A stretch of DNA of 64,000 nt from Actinomyces capricornis (GTDB taxonomy: Bacteria > Actinomycetota > Actinomycetes > Actinomycetales > Actinomycetaceae). Positions 10,055 through 17,390 of this stretch are shown here, in pieces (the first letter of the stretch is position 1; each line of letters opens with the position of its first letter). The notes beneath the pieces were generated by a model that did no database searches, had not been told where the DNA came from, and saw only the letters and a list, made by a program, of their open reading frames with translations. The translations under genes and the position numbers were made by a program. Where the stretch lies: positions 1,860,001-1,924,000 of the forward strand of contig NZ_AP025017.1 in the NCBI RefSeq assembly GCF_019974135.1, written 5' to 3'.

Positions 10055-10111
10055 GGCGCGCGCCGGACACCGGGGCCCGGCGGCGTCACAGGTGCGTCGC
10101 TTCGCGGAAAA

Positions 10112-10170
10112 GACGTCACTTCGCGGAAACGGCGTCGCCTGCGGGGTACGTTCATTCCGCGATGTGACGC
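10112..10170. terminator. Hairpin between convergent pstB and pit
   Basis: Bases 10113-10128 pair with 10155-10170 (14 of 16 positions, core TTCGCGGAA). A direct repeat of CTTCGCGGAAA lies just upstream (from 10099). The element sits exactly between two convergent operons, so it may stop transcription in both directions; it has no T-run and may instead be a dispersed repeat. Confidence 0.5.
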
Positions 10171-10209
10171 CCAAGTCGCCAACCGACGTCGAACCTGGGC
10201 CCGGCGGGC

Positions 10210-11241
10210 TCACAGGCCCAGGAGCCAGGCCAGGAGGCGGCTGACGACGGCGCCCACCAGTCCTGCCGCGGGCAGTGTGGCCACCCAGGCGAAGGCGATG
10301 CGCCCCAGCACCCTCCAGTGCACGTGGCGCATGCGCCGCGCCCCGCCCGCCCCGGCGATCGAGGCCGAGACGGTGTGCGTGGTGGACACCGGCGCGGCCA
10401 GCCCGACGGCCGAGACGCAGAGCACCGCCGCAGTGACCGCCTGGGCCACGAAGCCCTGGGCGGCATCCAGCCGTGCGATACGCGCTCCCAGAGTCCGGAT
10501 GATCCGCGCGCCGCCCGCCCAGGTGCCGGCCCCCAGCGCCACCGCGGCACTCAGGCGCACCCACAGGGGCACCGCCGAGACCTCCTGCCCCAGGCCCGCC
10601 AGGTCCAGCCAGCCGCCCGCGACCAGGGCGATGAGCATGACCCCCATGGTCTTCTGCGCGTCCTGGAGTCCGTGGCCCAGGGCGGTCAGGGCGCCGGCCA
10701 CCGTCTCCAGGAGCCGGAAGCGGCGCATGGTGGGGTGGTAGGGACGGGCGGCCAGGAGGCGGCGCAGCCCCGCGGTGATCGCCCAGGCGGCGGCGAAGCC
10801 CAGCAGGGGCACCGCCACCATGGGGGCCACCACGACGTCGAGCAGCCTGCCCCAGTGCACTTCCACGCCACCGGCCAGGCCCGCACCGGCCAGGGCCCCG
10901 ATGAGGGCGTGGGAGGAGGATGAGGGCAGGGCCAGCCACCAGGTGATGAGGTTCCAGCAGATCGCCCCCACCAGGGCGCCGCCCACGACCACCAGGCCCA
11001 CGGGGCCCACGACGTCGTCGCTCTCCAGGATCCCCGAGCCCACGGTGAGTGCCACCTGCGTGCCCAGCAGGGCCCCCAGGGTGTTGAGCCCCGCAGCCAT
11101 GGCCAGGGCCCGGTGGGTGGTGATCGCGCGGGTGGAGACCGAGGCCGCCACGGCATTGGCGGCGTCGTGGAAGCCGTTGGTGAAGGCGAAGACAAGGGCC
11201 AGCGCGATCGCGACCGCCGTGGCCGGGCCCAGGGCCTCCAT
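10210..11241 (-). CDS. pit: Inorganic phosphate transporter, PiT family
   Basis: Pit carriers are low-affinity, ion-coupled phosphate (metal-phosphate) transporters in the cytoplasmic membrane. The protein has 343 residues and about ten hydrophobic spans. The PiT signature occurs twice, as the family's internal duplication requires: NGFHDAANAVAASVSTR near the N-terminus, and SATLTAL-like GHGLQDAQKTMGV with a C-terminal TTHTVSASIAGAG. I place the start at ATG 11241 (MEALGPA); the open frame runs further upstream, but that part is the neighbouring gene in another frame. The DUF47 gene ends 8 bp upstream, the classical DUF47-pit pair. Confidence 0.93.
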   Translation of the reverse strand: MEALGPATAVAIALALVFAFTNGFHDAANAVAASVSTRAITTHRALAMAAGLNTLGALLGTQVALTVGSGILESDDVVGPVGLVVVGGALVGAICWNLITWWLALPSSSSHALIGALAGAGLAGGVEVHWGRLLDVVVAPMVAVPLLGFAAAWAITAGLRRLLAARPYHPTMRRFRLLETVAGALTALGHGLQDAQKTMGVMLIALVAGGWLDLAGLGQEVSAVPLWVRLSAAVALGAGTWAGGARIIRTLGARIARLDAAQGFVAQAVTAAVLCVSAVGLAAPVSTTHTVSASIAGAGGARRMRHVHWRVLGRIAFAWVATLPAAGLVGAVVSRLLAWLLGL

Positions 11242-11249
11242 GGGGCTCC

Positions 11250-11870
11250 TCAGCCCTCGCGCATCGCCAGGGACTCCACGGCCCCGGCCAGGTGCTCGAA
11301 GGCGTCGGCGGCGGCCTCCAGGTGCTCGATGACCTCCTTGACCTTGATGAGGCGGATGGCGTCCCGCTCGGTGGCGAACAGCTCGGCGATGGCGCTGCGG
11401 AAGAGCCGGTCGGCGGTGTTCTCCAGCGAGTTGACCTCCACCCAGTACTCGCGCAGGCCGGAGGCGGCCCGTAGCCGGGGCAGGGCCTGGGCGCTGAGCT
11501 CGGCGCAGCGCTGGAGGATCTGGGCCTGCTCGGTGCAGGCCGGCGGCAGCCACCCCACCTGGTAGAGCACCACGATGTCACCGGCCTCATCGAGGGCATC
11601 CATGCAGTCATCCAGCAGGGATCCGATGCGGTGGAGGTCCTCGCGGTCCACCGGGGTGACGAAGGTGTCGTGGATGAGGCGGATGAGCCGGTGGTGGAGC
11701 TCATCGGCGGTGTGCTCGACGGCGTGCAGCTCCTCGCGCAGGGCGGCCCGGTCGGTGCGGTCCGCGGCGATGATGCGGGCCAGCAGGTCCGAGGCGGTCA
11801 CCAGGGACCGGGCGGCCTCGCCCACGAGTGCGATGAGCTCGTCGTCGTTGTTGCGGGGATGCAGTCGCAC
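11250..11870 (-). CDS. DUF47 family PhoU-like phosphate transport regulator
   Basis: DUF47 (YkaA-type) proteins are all-helical, PhoU-related and almost always encoded next to PiT transporters, whose activity they are thought to control. The 206-residue protein is helical and charged, with the typical ADELHHRLIRLIHDTFVTPVDREDL segment and SLENTADRLFRSAIAELF. GTG at 11870 is chosen because AGGAG ends five bases upstream; another GTG six bases earlier overlaps that ribosome site. It precedes pit in a two-gene operon. Since pstSCAB lacks phoU, this protein may be the only PhoU-like regulator in the locus; that is inference. Confidence 0.9.
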   Translation of the reverse strand: MRLHPRNNDDELIALVGEAARSLVTASDLLARIIAADRTDRAALREELHAVEHTADELHHRLIRLIHDTFVTPVDREDLHRIGSLLDDCMDALDEAGDIVVLYQVGWLPPACTEQAQILQRCAELSAQALPRLRAASGLREYWVEVNSLENTADRLFRSAIAELFATERDAIRLIKVKEVIEHLEAAADAFEHLAGAVESLAMREG

Positions 11871-12024
11871 GCGCACTCCTGACCGGCGGTGGGTGGGGAC
11901 GTCGGGCCGGAGAGCGCCAGTCGGCGCGAATGCCGCTCGTGGCGGCTTGAGTTGGAGCCCGGGGCCCGTCGCGGCCCGACGTCGGCACTCAGGATACCGC
12001 GCATGGCCGGCGGGGCCGAATGCG

Positions 12025-12693
12025 CTACTCCTCGGGGGCGTCCAAGCGGTAGCCGACGTTGCGCACAGTGCCGATGATGTGGTCGTGCTCGGGGCCGAGC
12101 TTGGCGCGCAGCCGCCGGATATGGACATCCACGGTGCGCGATCCGCCGATGTAGTCCTCGCCCCAGACCTCGTCCAGGAGCGTGTCGCGGGTCAGGACCC
12201 GGCCGTGGTTGGCGGCCAGGAACTTCAGCAGCTCGAACTCCTTGTAGGTCAGGTCCAGGATGGTCCCGCGCAGGCGCACCGTGTAGGCGGTGGCGTCGAT
12301 GACCAGATCGCCGACCTCGATGAGGTCGCTGCTCAGGGGCTCGACCACCGGCACATGGGCCCGCAGGAGGCGCAGTCGGGCGGAGAGCTCGGCGGGTCCG
12401 ACGGCCGAGACGACGAAGTCGGCGGCCCCCCAGTCCCCCTGGACCACGGCCACCCCGCCCTCCTCCAGGACCAGGATGATGGGCGGGCAGTCCATGGGGC
12501 CGGTGAACAGCTGGCACAGGGCGCGGGCGCGGGCGAGGTCGCCGCGGGCGTCGATCATGACGACGTCGGCGGAGTCCACGGCGGCGTAGGAGGAGGGGGT
12601 GGGGGCCAGGCACTCGACCTCGGAGTCCAGGAAGGCGGCAGCGGGGAGCACCTTGGTGGCGTCGGTCTCACGTGTGAACATGATGATGCGCAC
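12025..12693 (-). CDS. glnR: GlnR-type orphan response regulator
   Basis: The 222-residue protein matches actinobacterial GlnR, the global nitrogen regulator, along most of its length: VLPAAAFL, ADVVMIDARGDLARARALCQLF, EGGVAVVQGDWG, then an OmpR-type winged helix with LDLTYKEFELLKFLA, GRVLTRDTLLDEVWG and RTVDVHIRRLRAKLGPEH. The Asp equivalent to GlnR Asp50 is Asp48, but the acidic phosphorylation pocket is incomplete, as in GlnR, and no kinase is adjacent. GTG at 12693 has AAGGA seven bases upstream and is preferred to ATG at 12708. In Mycobacterium glnR also lies close to a pstB homologue, so the context fits. It may connect phosphate and nitrogen control. Confidence 0.85.
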   Translation of the reverse strand: MRIIMFTRETDATKVLPAAAFLDSEVECLAPTPSSYAAVDSADVVMIDARGDLARARALCQLFTGPMDCPPIILVLEEGGVAVVQGDWGAADFVVSAVGPAELSARLRLLRAHVPVVEPLSSDLIEVGDLVIDATAYTVRLRGTILDLTYKEFELLKFLAANHGRVLTRDTLLDEVWGEDYIGGSRTVDVHIRRLRAKLGPEHDHIIGTVRNVGYRLDAPEE

Positions 12694-12899
12694 GGCGTCT
12701 TCCTTCATGGGTCGCGTCGACCCGGCCTCCGCGGCGCTCCCAGGCGGGAGCGCACCTGGATCCGGACGGGGCAAGTCAATCACATCGGCGGACCGCCCCG
12801 CCTCCGACCTGCGGAATCGGCGTCGTCGCGCGCCTGGCGGGCCGGGCGCGGGCCGCCAGGCCGACCCACCGGTGCCCGGGGTGTGGGACGATGCGCCCT

Positions 12900-13880
12900 G
12901 TGAGCACCCACCACCGCCAGCCCGGCCCCTCCCGATCCGCCGCCTCACCCGCGCCCGCAGGCGCCGGGCAGATGAGCGGCCCGCTCGGGGGCGCGCGGGG
13001 CCGGGATGCTCAGGCGGATACGGCGCCTGAGGAGGGGCTGGCCTCGCCGTTGGACGAGATGCCCGCCGAGCCGGTCCCCGTCGAGCTGGGGCTGGTGGAG
13101 CCGGGCTGGACCCGCCTGGCCTTCGCCGGCCTGGTGCCGGTGCTCCTGGCGGTGAGCGCCTCCCTGCCCGCCTGGGCGCGCCTGGCCCTGGTGGCCCTGC
13201 TCATCCCGGCGGCGGCCCAGGGCTGGCCCGCCCTGCTGCGGGCCCACCACGACCGGGGCGCCGCGATCGTCATGACCCTGACCGGCTGGGCGGCCACGGT
13301 CGTGGTCTTCCTCCTGCACGACCTGGGGGCCGCGGGTGTGGTGATGGCGCTGTCGGTCCTGGGGGCCTTCATCGCCCAGATGATGCGCCGCGACGGGCGC
13401 CGGGGGCTGGTGGAGGACCTGTCCTCCACGGTCAGCGGCTGCCTGGTGGTGGTCTCGGGGGCGGCCTGGTGCGCCCTGGAGTCGGGCCTGGCCGACCCCG
13501 CGGTCATCGTGCCCACCTGCCTGGCGCTGTTCATCGGCGCCCTGCTCTCGGTCCTGGAGGTGCGGGCCACCGTCCTGGAGATCCTCACCGTCACGGTGCC
13601 CACCCTCGTCTCGGGCATCGCCGGGGGCGTACTGGCCTCGGCGGGGTTCTTCGGCATCGCGCACATGGGCGTGACCGCGGGCCTGCAGAGCGCCGCGGCC
13701 TGCCTCATCGTGGGCTTCGTGGCGGGCGTGCTCATGGCCGCCGGCAACCGGGTCCTGTGGACCCACCGGTGGGTGCCGGGCGGCCGGGCGGCGGTGACCT
13801 CCGCCGTCGTGCCGATCCTGGCCGTGGGCATCCCGGTCTACGCCATCGCGCGCCTCATGGGCAGCTTCATCGCCGGCTGA
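12900..13880 (+). CDS. Polytopic membrane protein, unknown function
   Basis: The protein (about 326 residues) has a Pro/Ala/Gly-rich cytosolic N-terminus of ~60 residues and then roughly eight hydrophobic spans. There is a conserved-looking loop IAQMMRRDGRRGLVEDLSSTVSG in the middle. Hydrophobic layout and the late D-L-S-S-T motif recall integral membrane proteins of the CDP-alcohol or cytidylyltransferase neighbourhood, but no catalytic motif is visible, so I leave it unassigned. GTG at 12900 has GACGAT seven bases upstream, consistent with a leaderless start; ATG at 12891 is the alternative. It is divergent from glnR and 61 bp before the nitrobindin-like gene. Confidence 0.7.
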   Translation: MSTHHRQPGPSRSAASPAPAGAGQMSGPLGGARGRDAQADTAPEEGLASPLDEMPAEPVPVELGLVEPGWTRLAFAGLVPVLLAVSASLPAWARLALVALLIPAAAQGWPALLRAHHDRGAAIVMTLTGWAATVVVFLLHDLGAAGVVMALSVLGAFIAQMMRRDGRRGLVEDLSSTVSGCLVVVSGAAWCALESGLADPAVIVPTCLALFIGALLSVLEVRATVLEILTVTVPTLVSGIAGGVLASAGFFGIAHMGVTAGLQSAAACLIVGFVAGVLMAAGNRVLWTHRWVPGGRAAVTSAVVPILAVGIPVYAIARLMGSFIAG

Positions 13881-13929
13881 TTCATCACCGGCTGAGCGAG
13901 GCCCCTGCCGCCGGGGGCGCCCCATCTCC

Positions 13930-13941
13930 TAGGCTGCCCCC
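13930..13941 (+). promoter_or_regulatory. Leaderless -10 box for nitrobindin-like gene
   Basis: TAGGCT at 13930-13935 lies exactly six bases before the ATG at 13942 and there is no ribosome site, the leaderless arrangement seen repeatedly in this window. Confidence 0.6.
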
Positions 13942-14652
13942 ATGGCTTTCACCCTCCCGGACGACATCGCCCCCGAGCTCTACCCCCTGTCCTGGCTCAT
14001 CGGGACCTGGCGCGGCTACGGCATCCTCACCTATGGGGAGACGATCCCCGAGCAGGCCGTCTACCAGGAGATGGTCTTCGACCACGACGGCGGCCCCTAC
14101 CTGCGCCAGCTCACCACGATCTGGACGGTGGATGCCACCCGCAGCCAGGACCTCGACTTCGAGATGCCGGGCCTGGAGGGGGCCGCCCTGCTGGCTCCCG
14201 CCCGCATCTGGTCCACCGAGACCACCTACTGGCGCCCGGTGGGCCAGGAGCAGCCCGACGATGACGACGCCGACACCCGCACCCCGATCACCAGCCTGGA
14301 GCTGGTCTCCGCCGATCCCGCCGGGCATGTGGCCGTCTGGGAGGGCTGGATCCAGGGACCGCGCGCCCAGGTGGGGAGCCAGGCCGTGGGGCGCACCCGC
14401 ACCTCCGCCGCGCTCACCGAGATGACCCGCATGCTCGGGCTGGTGGGCGGGGACCTCATGTGGACCCAGGACATGGCGGCCTTCGGCGTGGAGACGCCCA
14501 CCACCTACGCCTCGGGGCGCCTGGGGCGCGTGGAGGACCCCGAGGACCCCGCCAACCAGCCGGGCGCCGCACTGGCCGCCGGTGCGGCGGATGAGGAGGG
14601 CGGAGCCGGCCGGGAGGACTCGCAGGCGGGCCCGGAGGCTGGGCAGGGCTGA
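13942..14652 (+). CDS. Nitrobindin-like beta-barrel (FABP/DUF1794 family)
   Basis: The family forms a ten-stranded barrel; in nitrobindins it binds ferric haem and isomerises peroxynitrite. The start motif PLSWLIGTWRGYG (residues 15-27) and the C-terminal GDLMWTQDMAAFG are family hallmarks. In classical members (for example M. tuberculosis Rv2717c as I recall it) the haem-ligating histidine follows in DHLAAVLHR; here the aligned segment is TTYASGRLGR, with Tyr189 where the histidine would be. The protein is also longer (236 residues) through a ~35-residue acidic/Ala/Gly tail. It therefore may bind haem differently or bind another ligand. The family is secure, the activity is not. Confidence 0.85.
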   Translation: MAFTLPDDIAPELYPLSWLIGTWRGYGILTYGETIPEQAVYQEMVFDHDGGPYLRQLTTIWTVDATRSQDLDFEMPGLEGAALLAPARIWSTETTYWRPVGQEQPDDDDADTRTPITSLELVSADPAGHVAVWEGWIQGPRAQVGSQAVGRTRTSAALTEMTRMLGLVGGDLMWTQDMAAFGVETPTTYASGRLGRVEDPEDPANQPGAALAAGAADEEGGAGREDSQAGPEAGQG

Positions 14653-14670
14653 GGCCTCCGGCCCCGGTCC

Positions 14671-14743
14671 GCAGTTCTCCCCTTCAGGACGCAGATCCAC
14701 CCCCGGTGCCCCGGGAGAGCTGCGTCCTGAAGGGGAGAACTGC
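14671..14743. repeat. Perfect 24-bp inverted repeat, 25-base loop
   Basis: Bases 14671-14694 are exactly complementary to 14720-14743, with a 25-base spacer rich in C and G. It separates the nitrobindin-like gene from ygfZ. It could be a terminator, but with no T-run and GCAGATCC repeated at both arm ends it looks more like a mobile or dispersed palindromic element. Confidence 0.85.
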
Positions 14744-14794
14744 AGATCCCATCGACTCGTATCCAACCGCAGACCCGCATGGAGGTCAGGCCCT

Positions 14795-16081
14795 ATGCCG
14801 CCACTGCCCCTGATGAACCGGCCCGGCGCCGTCGCCAATCCCGAGGCCGATCCCGACGCCGCCGTCCCTGCCCACTTCGGCGACCCCCTGCGCGAGCAGG
14901 CCGCCCTGGGGGAGGGCCTGGCGCTCAGCCCCCTGGCCCGCGACGTGGTGGCCGTGTCCGGCCCGGACCGGCTGAGCTGGCTGACCACCCTGTCCAGTCA
15001 GGTGCTCACTGGACTGGAGCCCGGCGACGGCGGCACCGAGACCCTGCTGCTGGACGCCAACGGCCGCATCAGCCACGCCCTGGCGGCCATCGACGACGGT
15101 GAGCGGCTCTTCCTGGTCACCCAGGCCGGGCGGGGCGCGGCGCTGGTGGAGTTCTTGGAGCGCATGCGCTTCATGCTGCGCGTGGAGGTCGGTGAGCGCC
15201 CCGACCTCGTGGCCCTGGGGGCCATGGGCCAGGGGCTGGCAGCGCTGGAGGAGGCCTGCGGCCTGGCGGGGCCGGCTGATGCTGCTGGTCCTGCGAATCC
15301 TGAGGGGGTGGCCGCCGAGGCGGGCGCCGAGAAGGCGGCTGCTGACGGGCCTGCGGCCGGTGGGCCCGCGGCCGAGGGCGGGGGCCTGTGGCGCGACCCG
15401 TGGCCCGGCGTTGTGGAGGGCGGCACCAGCTACGACGTCGGGCTGGAGGACTGGACGCACCCGGGCCGGGACTACCGGGCGGGACTGGTCCTGGTCGGGT
15501 CCGCGCAGGCGGGGCGCGTCATCGAGGCCTTCGAGCGGATCGTTGGGCCCACCCCGGTGGGGCCGCTGGCGGGTTCCCTGGCCTGGGAGGCGTTGCGCGT
15601 GGAGGCGGGGCGGCCCCGGTGGGCGCGTGAGGCCGACGCCCGGGCGATCCCCCATGAGCTGGACTGGCTGCGCACGGCCGTGCAGCTGGACAAGGGCTGC
15701 TACCCGGGCCAGGAGACGGTGGCCCGCACCCTCAACCTGGGCCGGCCCCCCAGGCGCCTGACCATCCTGCAGCTCGACGGCCTGGGCGGGGACCTGCCCG
15801 CGCCGGGGGCGGTGGTGCGCCTGGGGGAGCGGGCCGTGGGGGCGGTGACCTCCGTGGTGCGTCACCATGAGCTGGGGCCCATGGCCCTGGCCCTGCTGCG
15901 GCGGGCGGTGCCGGTGGGCGAGCAGCTGACCGTGGCCCTGACCGAGGAGGAGGACGGCCGGCTCGTGGAGGTGGGTCGCGTGGATGCCGCCCAGGAGCTG
16001 CTGGTCTCCCCCGAGGGGCGGGCCCAGGCGAGTCCTGCGCAGCGCCCGGGGGAGGGCCTGCGCAAGGGCCTCCTGCGCTGA
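14795..16081 (+). CDS. ygfZ: Folate-binding YgfZ/GcvT-like iron-sulfur protein
   Basis: YgfZ proteins bind tetrahydrofolate and support assembly or repair of certain Fe-S enzymes. The signature K-G-C-Y-x-G-Q-E is present as KGCYPGQE at residues 300-307, with Cys302 the functional residue. Upstream are the GcvT-fold pieces SGPDRLSWLTTL and LLLDANGRISHAL. Residues about 157-198 form an Ala/Gly-rich insert that is probably an unstructured loop. ATG at 14795 has GGAGGT eight bases upstream; the frame is open further up but that part crosses the palindrome and has no start signal. Length is 428 residues, larger than E. coli YgfZ (~326) mainly through the insert and C-terminal tail. Confidence 0.92.
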   Translation: MPPLPLMNRPGAVANPEADPDAAVPAHFGDPLREQAALGEGLALSPLARDVVAVSGPDRLSWLTTLSSQVLTGLEPGDGGTETLLLDANGRISHALAAIDDGERLFLVTQAGRGAALVEFLERMRFMLRVEVGERPDLVALGAMGQGLAALEEACGLAGPADAAGPANPEGVAAEAGAEKAAADGPAAGGPAAEGGGLWRDPWPGVVEGGTSYDVGLEDWTHPGRDYRAGLVLVGSAQAGRVIEAFERIVGPTPVGPLAGSLAWEALRVEAGRPRWAREADARAIPHELDWLRTAVQLDKGCYPGQETVARTLNLGRPPRRLTILQLDGLGGDLPAPGAVVRLGERAVGAVTSVVRHHELGPMALALLRRAVPVGEQLTVALTEEEDGRLVEVGRVDAAQELLVSPEGRAQASPAQRPGEGLRKGLLR

Positions 16082-16092
16082 GCCCTCCGGGG

Positions 16093-16186
16093 CTGCACAT
16101 CTTCGGCCGGGCTCGGGGCCAGTCACTGGAGGAGGACCGCGGCATTCCAGGGCTCGACCGGTCGGTGGATTGTTGAAGATGTGCAG
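16093..16186. repeat. 94-bp palindromic element, copy A
   Basis: The ends are CTGCACATCTTC (16093-16104) and its exact complement GAAGATGTGCAG (16175-16186). The GC-rich interior holds GCGGCATTCC. It is 94 bp long, the same as copy B that follows 11 bp later in the same orientation. A related copy lies at 39613-39695. Confidence 0.8.
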
Positions 16187-16197
16187 CGAGGGAGGCG

Positions 16198-16291
16198 CTG
16201 CACATCTTCGGCGGCGCGCGAGCTGGATTCTGCGGGGAGGCTCGCGGGATTCCGCCGTTCGAGGGCGTGAGCGGCGGTTGAAGATGTGCAG
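16198..16291. repeat. 94-bp palindromic element, copy B
   Basis: Identical 12-base terminal inverted repeats to copy A (16198-16209 and 16280-16291) and identical total length, but the interior is largely different apart from a GCGGGATTCC-like segment. Conserved ends with variable centres suggest a structured or mobile element, not a simple terminator. Confidence 0.8.
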
Positions 16292-16344
16292 GGGCGGGGC
16301 TGTTCTCGCTGGGCGTGGGCCTTGGGGTTGGGCGGCCTCACCGG

Positions 16345-16356
16345 TAGCCTGGGCGG
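16345..16356 (+). promoter_or_regulatory. Leaderless -10 box for DUF2516 gene
   Basis: TAGCCT at 16345-16350 lies exactly six bases before the GTG start at 16357. Confidence 0.55.
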
Positions 16357-16755
16357 GTGAGCGTTTTGTACACCATTGCCGTTGTCCTGCAGGAGGCCGT
16401 GGTCTGGGCCTGGCGCCTGGCCCAGGTGGCTGGGCTGGTCATGGGCGTGTGGGCACTGATCGACTCGGCCCTGCGGTCGCCGTCGCACTATGTTGCGGCG
16501 GGGAAGCGCACGAAGGGCTTCTGGCTGGGGGTCAATGCTGCGGGCCTGGGCGTGGTGGCGCTGATGGGGGCGGCCTCGATGCTGGGGCTGCTGGGTGTGG
16601 TGGCCAATGCGGTCTACTTGGCTGATGTGCGCCCGGCCCTGCGGTACTACGCGCCGGTGCGGGTGCGCTCCTCGATCCGGATCCCGGGGCGGGCCTCTCA
16701 GCGGCGGCCGGGCGGGCCGGGCTCGGGCCCGCGCGACTGGCGGCCGGGGCGCTGA
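16357..16755 (+). CDS. DUF2516 small membrane protein
   Basis: The 132-residue protein has two to three hydrophobic spans (about residues 5-35, 47-65 and up to VANAVYLADVRPAL). The ending VYLADVRPALRYY is characteristic of DUF2516, an actinobacterial family of unknown function. A basic, Gly/Pro/Arg-rich tail follows. The GTG start is preceded by a TAGCCT box and no Shine-Dalgarno site. Its TGA overlaps the ATG of dtd (TGATG), so the two are co-translated. This adjacency with a tRNA quality-control gene is suggestive of an old operon, but no functional link is known to me. Confidence 0.8.
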   Translation: MSVLYTIAVVLQEAVVWAWRLAQVAGLVMGVWALIDSALRSPSHYVAAGKRTKGFWLGVNAAGLGVVALMGAASMLGLLGVVANAVYLADVRPALRYYAPVRVRSSIRIPGRASQRRPGGPGSGPRDWRPGR

Positions 16756-17204
16756 TGCGCGCGGTTCTCCAGCGGGTGAGCCGCGCGGCAGTGCGCGTTG
16801 AGGGTGAGGTGGTCGGGGAGATCACCCGGCCCGGGCTCCTGGCGCTGGTGGGGGCCACGCATGACGACGGCGAGGCGCAGGTGGCGACTATTGCGCGCAA
16901 GATCGCGGAGTTGCGGCTCTTCGAGGGCGAGGATGGCGCGGCGGGCTCGGAGCGCTCGGTCAGTGACCTGGGGGCGCCGGTGCTGGTGGTCTCCCAGTTC
17001 ACGCTCTATGCGGATGTGCGCAAGGGCCGGCGGCCCTCGTGGAACAGGGCGGCCCCGGGGCCGGTGGCCGAGCCCCTGGTGGAGTCGGTGGTGGCGCAGT
17101 TGCGGGGCCGCGGCCTGGAGGTGGCCACGGGGAGCTTCGGCGCCCACATGAGCATCGACATGGAGGCCGACGGGCCGGTGACGATTCTGGTGGAGGCGGA
17201 GTGA
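16755..17204 (+). CDS. dtd: D-aminoacyl-tRNA deacylase
   Basis: Dtd removes D-amino acids (and glycine) wrongly attached to tRNA. The 149-residue length is typical. Hallmarks are MRAVLQRVSRAAV at the start, SQFTLYAD at residues 80-87, FGAHMSIDMEADGPVT near the end, and the Gly-cisPro pair G140-P141. ATG at 16755 overlaps the stop of the DUF2516 gene. The last ~13 codons and 40 bases beyond were duplicated in tandem immediately downstream, leaving a spare copy of the C-terminal coding segment outside the gene. Confidence 0.96.
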   Translation: MRAVLQRVSRAAVRVEGEVVGEITRPGLLALVGATHDDGEAQVATIARKIAELRLFEGEDGAAGSERSVSDLGAPVLVVSQFTLYADVRKGRRPSWNRAAPGPVAEPLVESVVAQLRGRGLEVATGSFGAHMSIDMEADGPVTILVEAE

Positions 17205-17325
17205 CACCGGTTGGATCTGCCGGTGCGGAGGCCGACGGCGGATGATGATGGCCGACGGGCCGGTGACGATTCTGGTGGAGGCGGAGTGACACCGGTTGGA
17301 TCTGCCGGTGCGGAGGCCGACGGCG
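17165..17325. repeat. Tandem duplication of the dtd 3' end
   Basis: A 76-bp segment (17165-17240) recurs at 17250-17325 with a period of 85 bp and no mismatch seen. The first copy contains the final dtd codons (DGPVTILVEAE and stop); the second repeats them downstream. A partial third start (ATGACCGTGGCCGACGG) follows at 17327. Confidence 0.9.
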
Positions 17326-17390
17326 AATGACCGTGGCCGACGGCCCGACCCCATGTGGCCCGGCCGTGGGCGGTATGGGGCGCCTCGAGC

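Noticed and set aside
9179..11704. Long minus-strand frame spanning pstB, pit and DUF47
   Set aside because: It crosses three genes in non-coding frames; the true pit and DUF47 frames are different.
14582..14794. N-terminal extension of ygfZ
   Set aside because: It runs through the 24-bp palindrome and is Arg/Gly-rich, while ATG 14795 has a good ribosome site.
16093..16291. Simple terminator for ygfZ
   Set aside because: Two equal-length copies with identical ends and a third copy elsewhere indicate a repeat family, though they may also terminate transcription.
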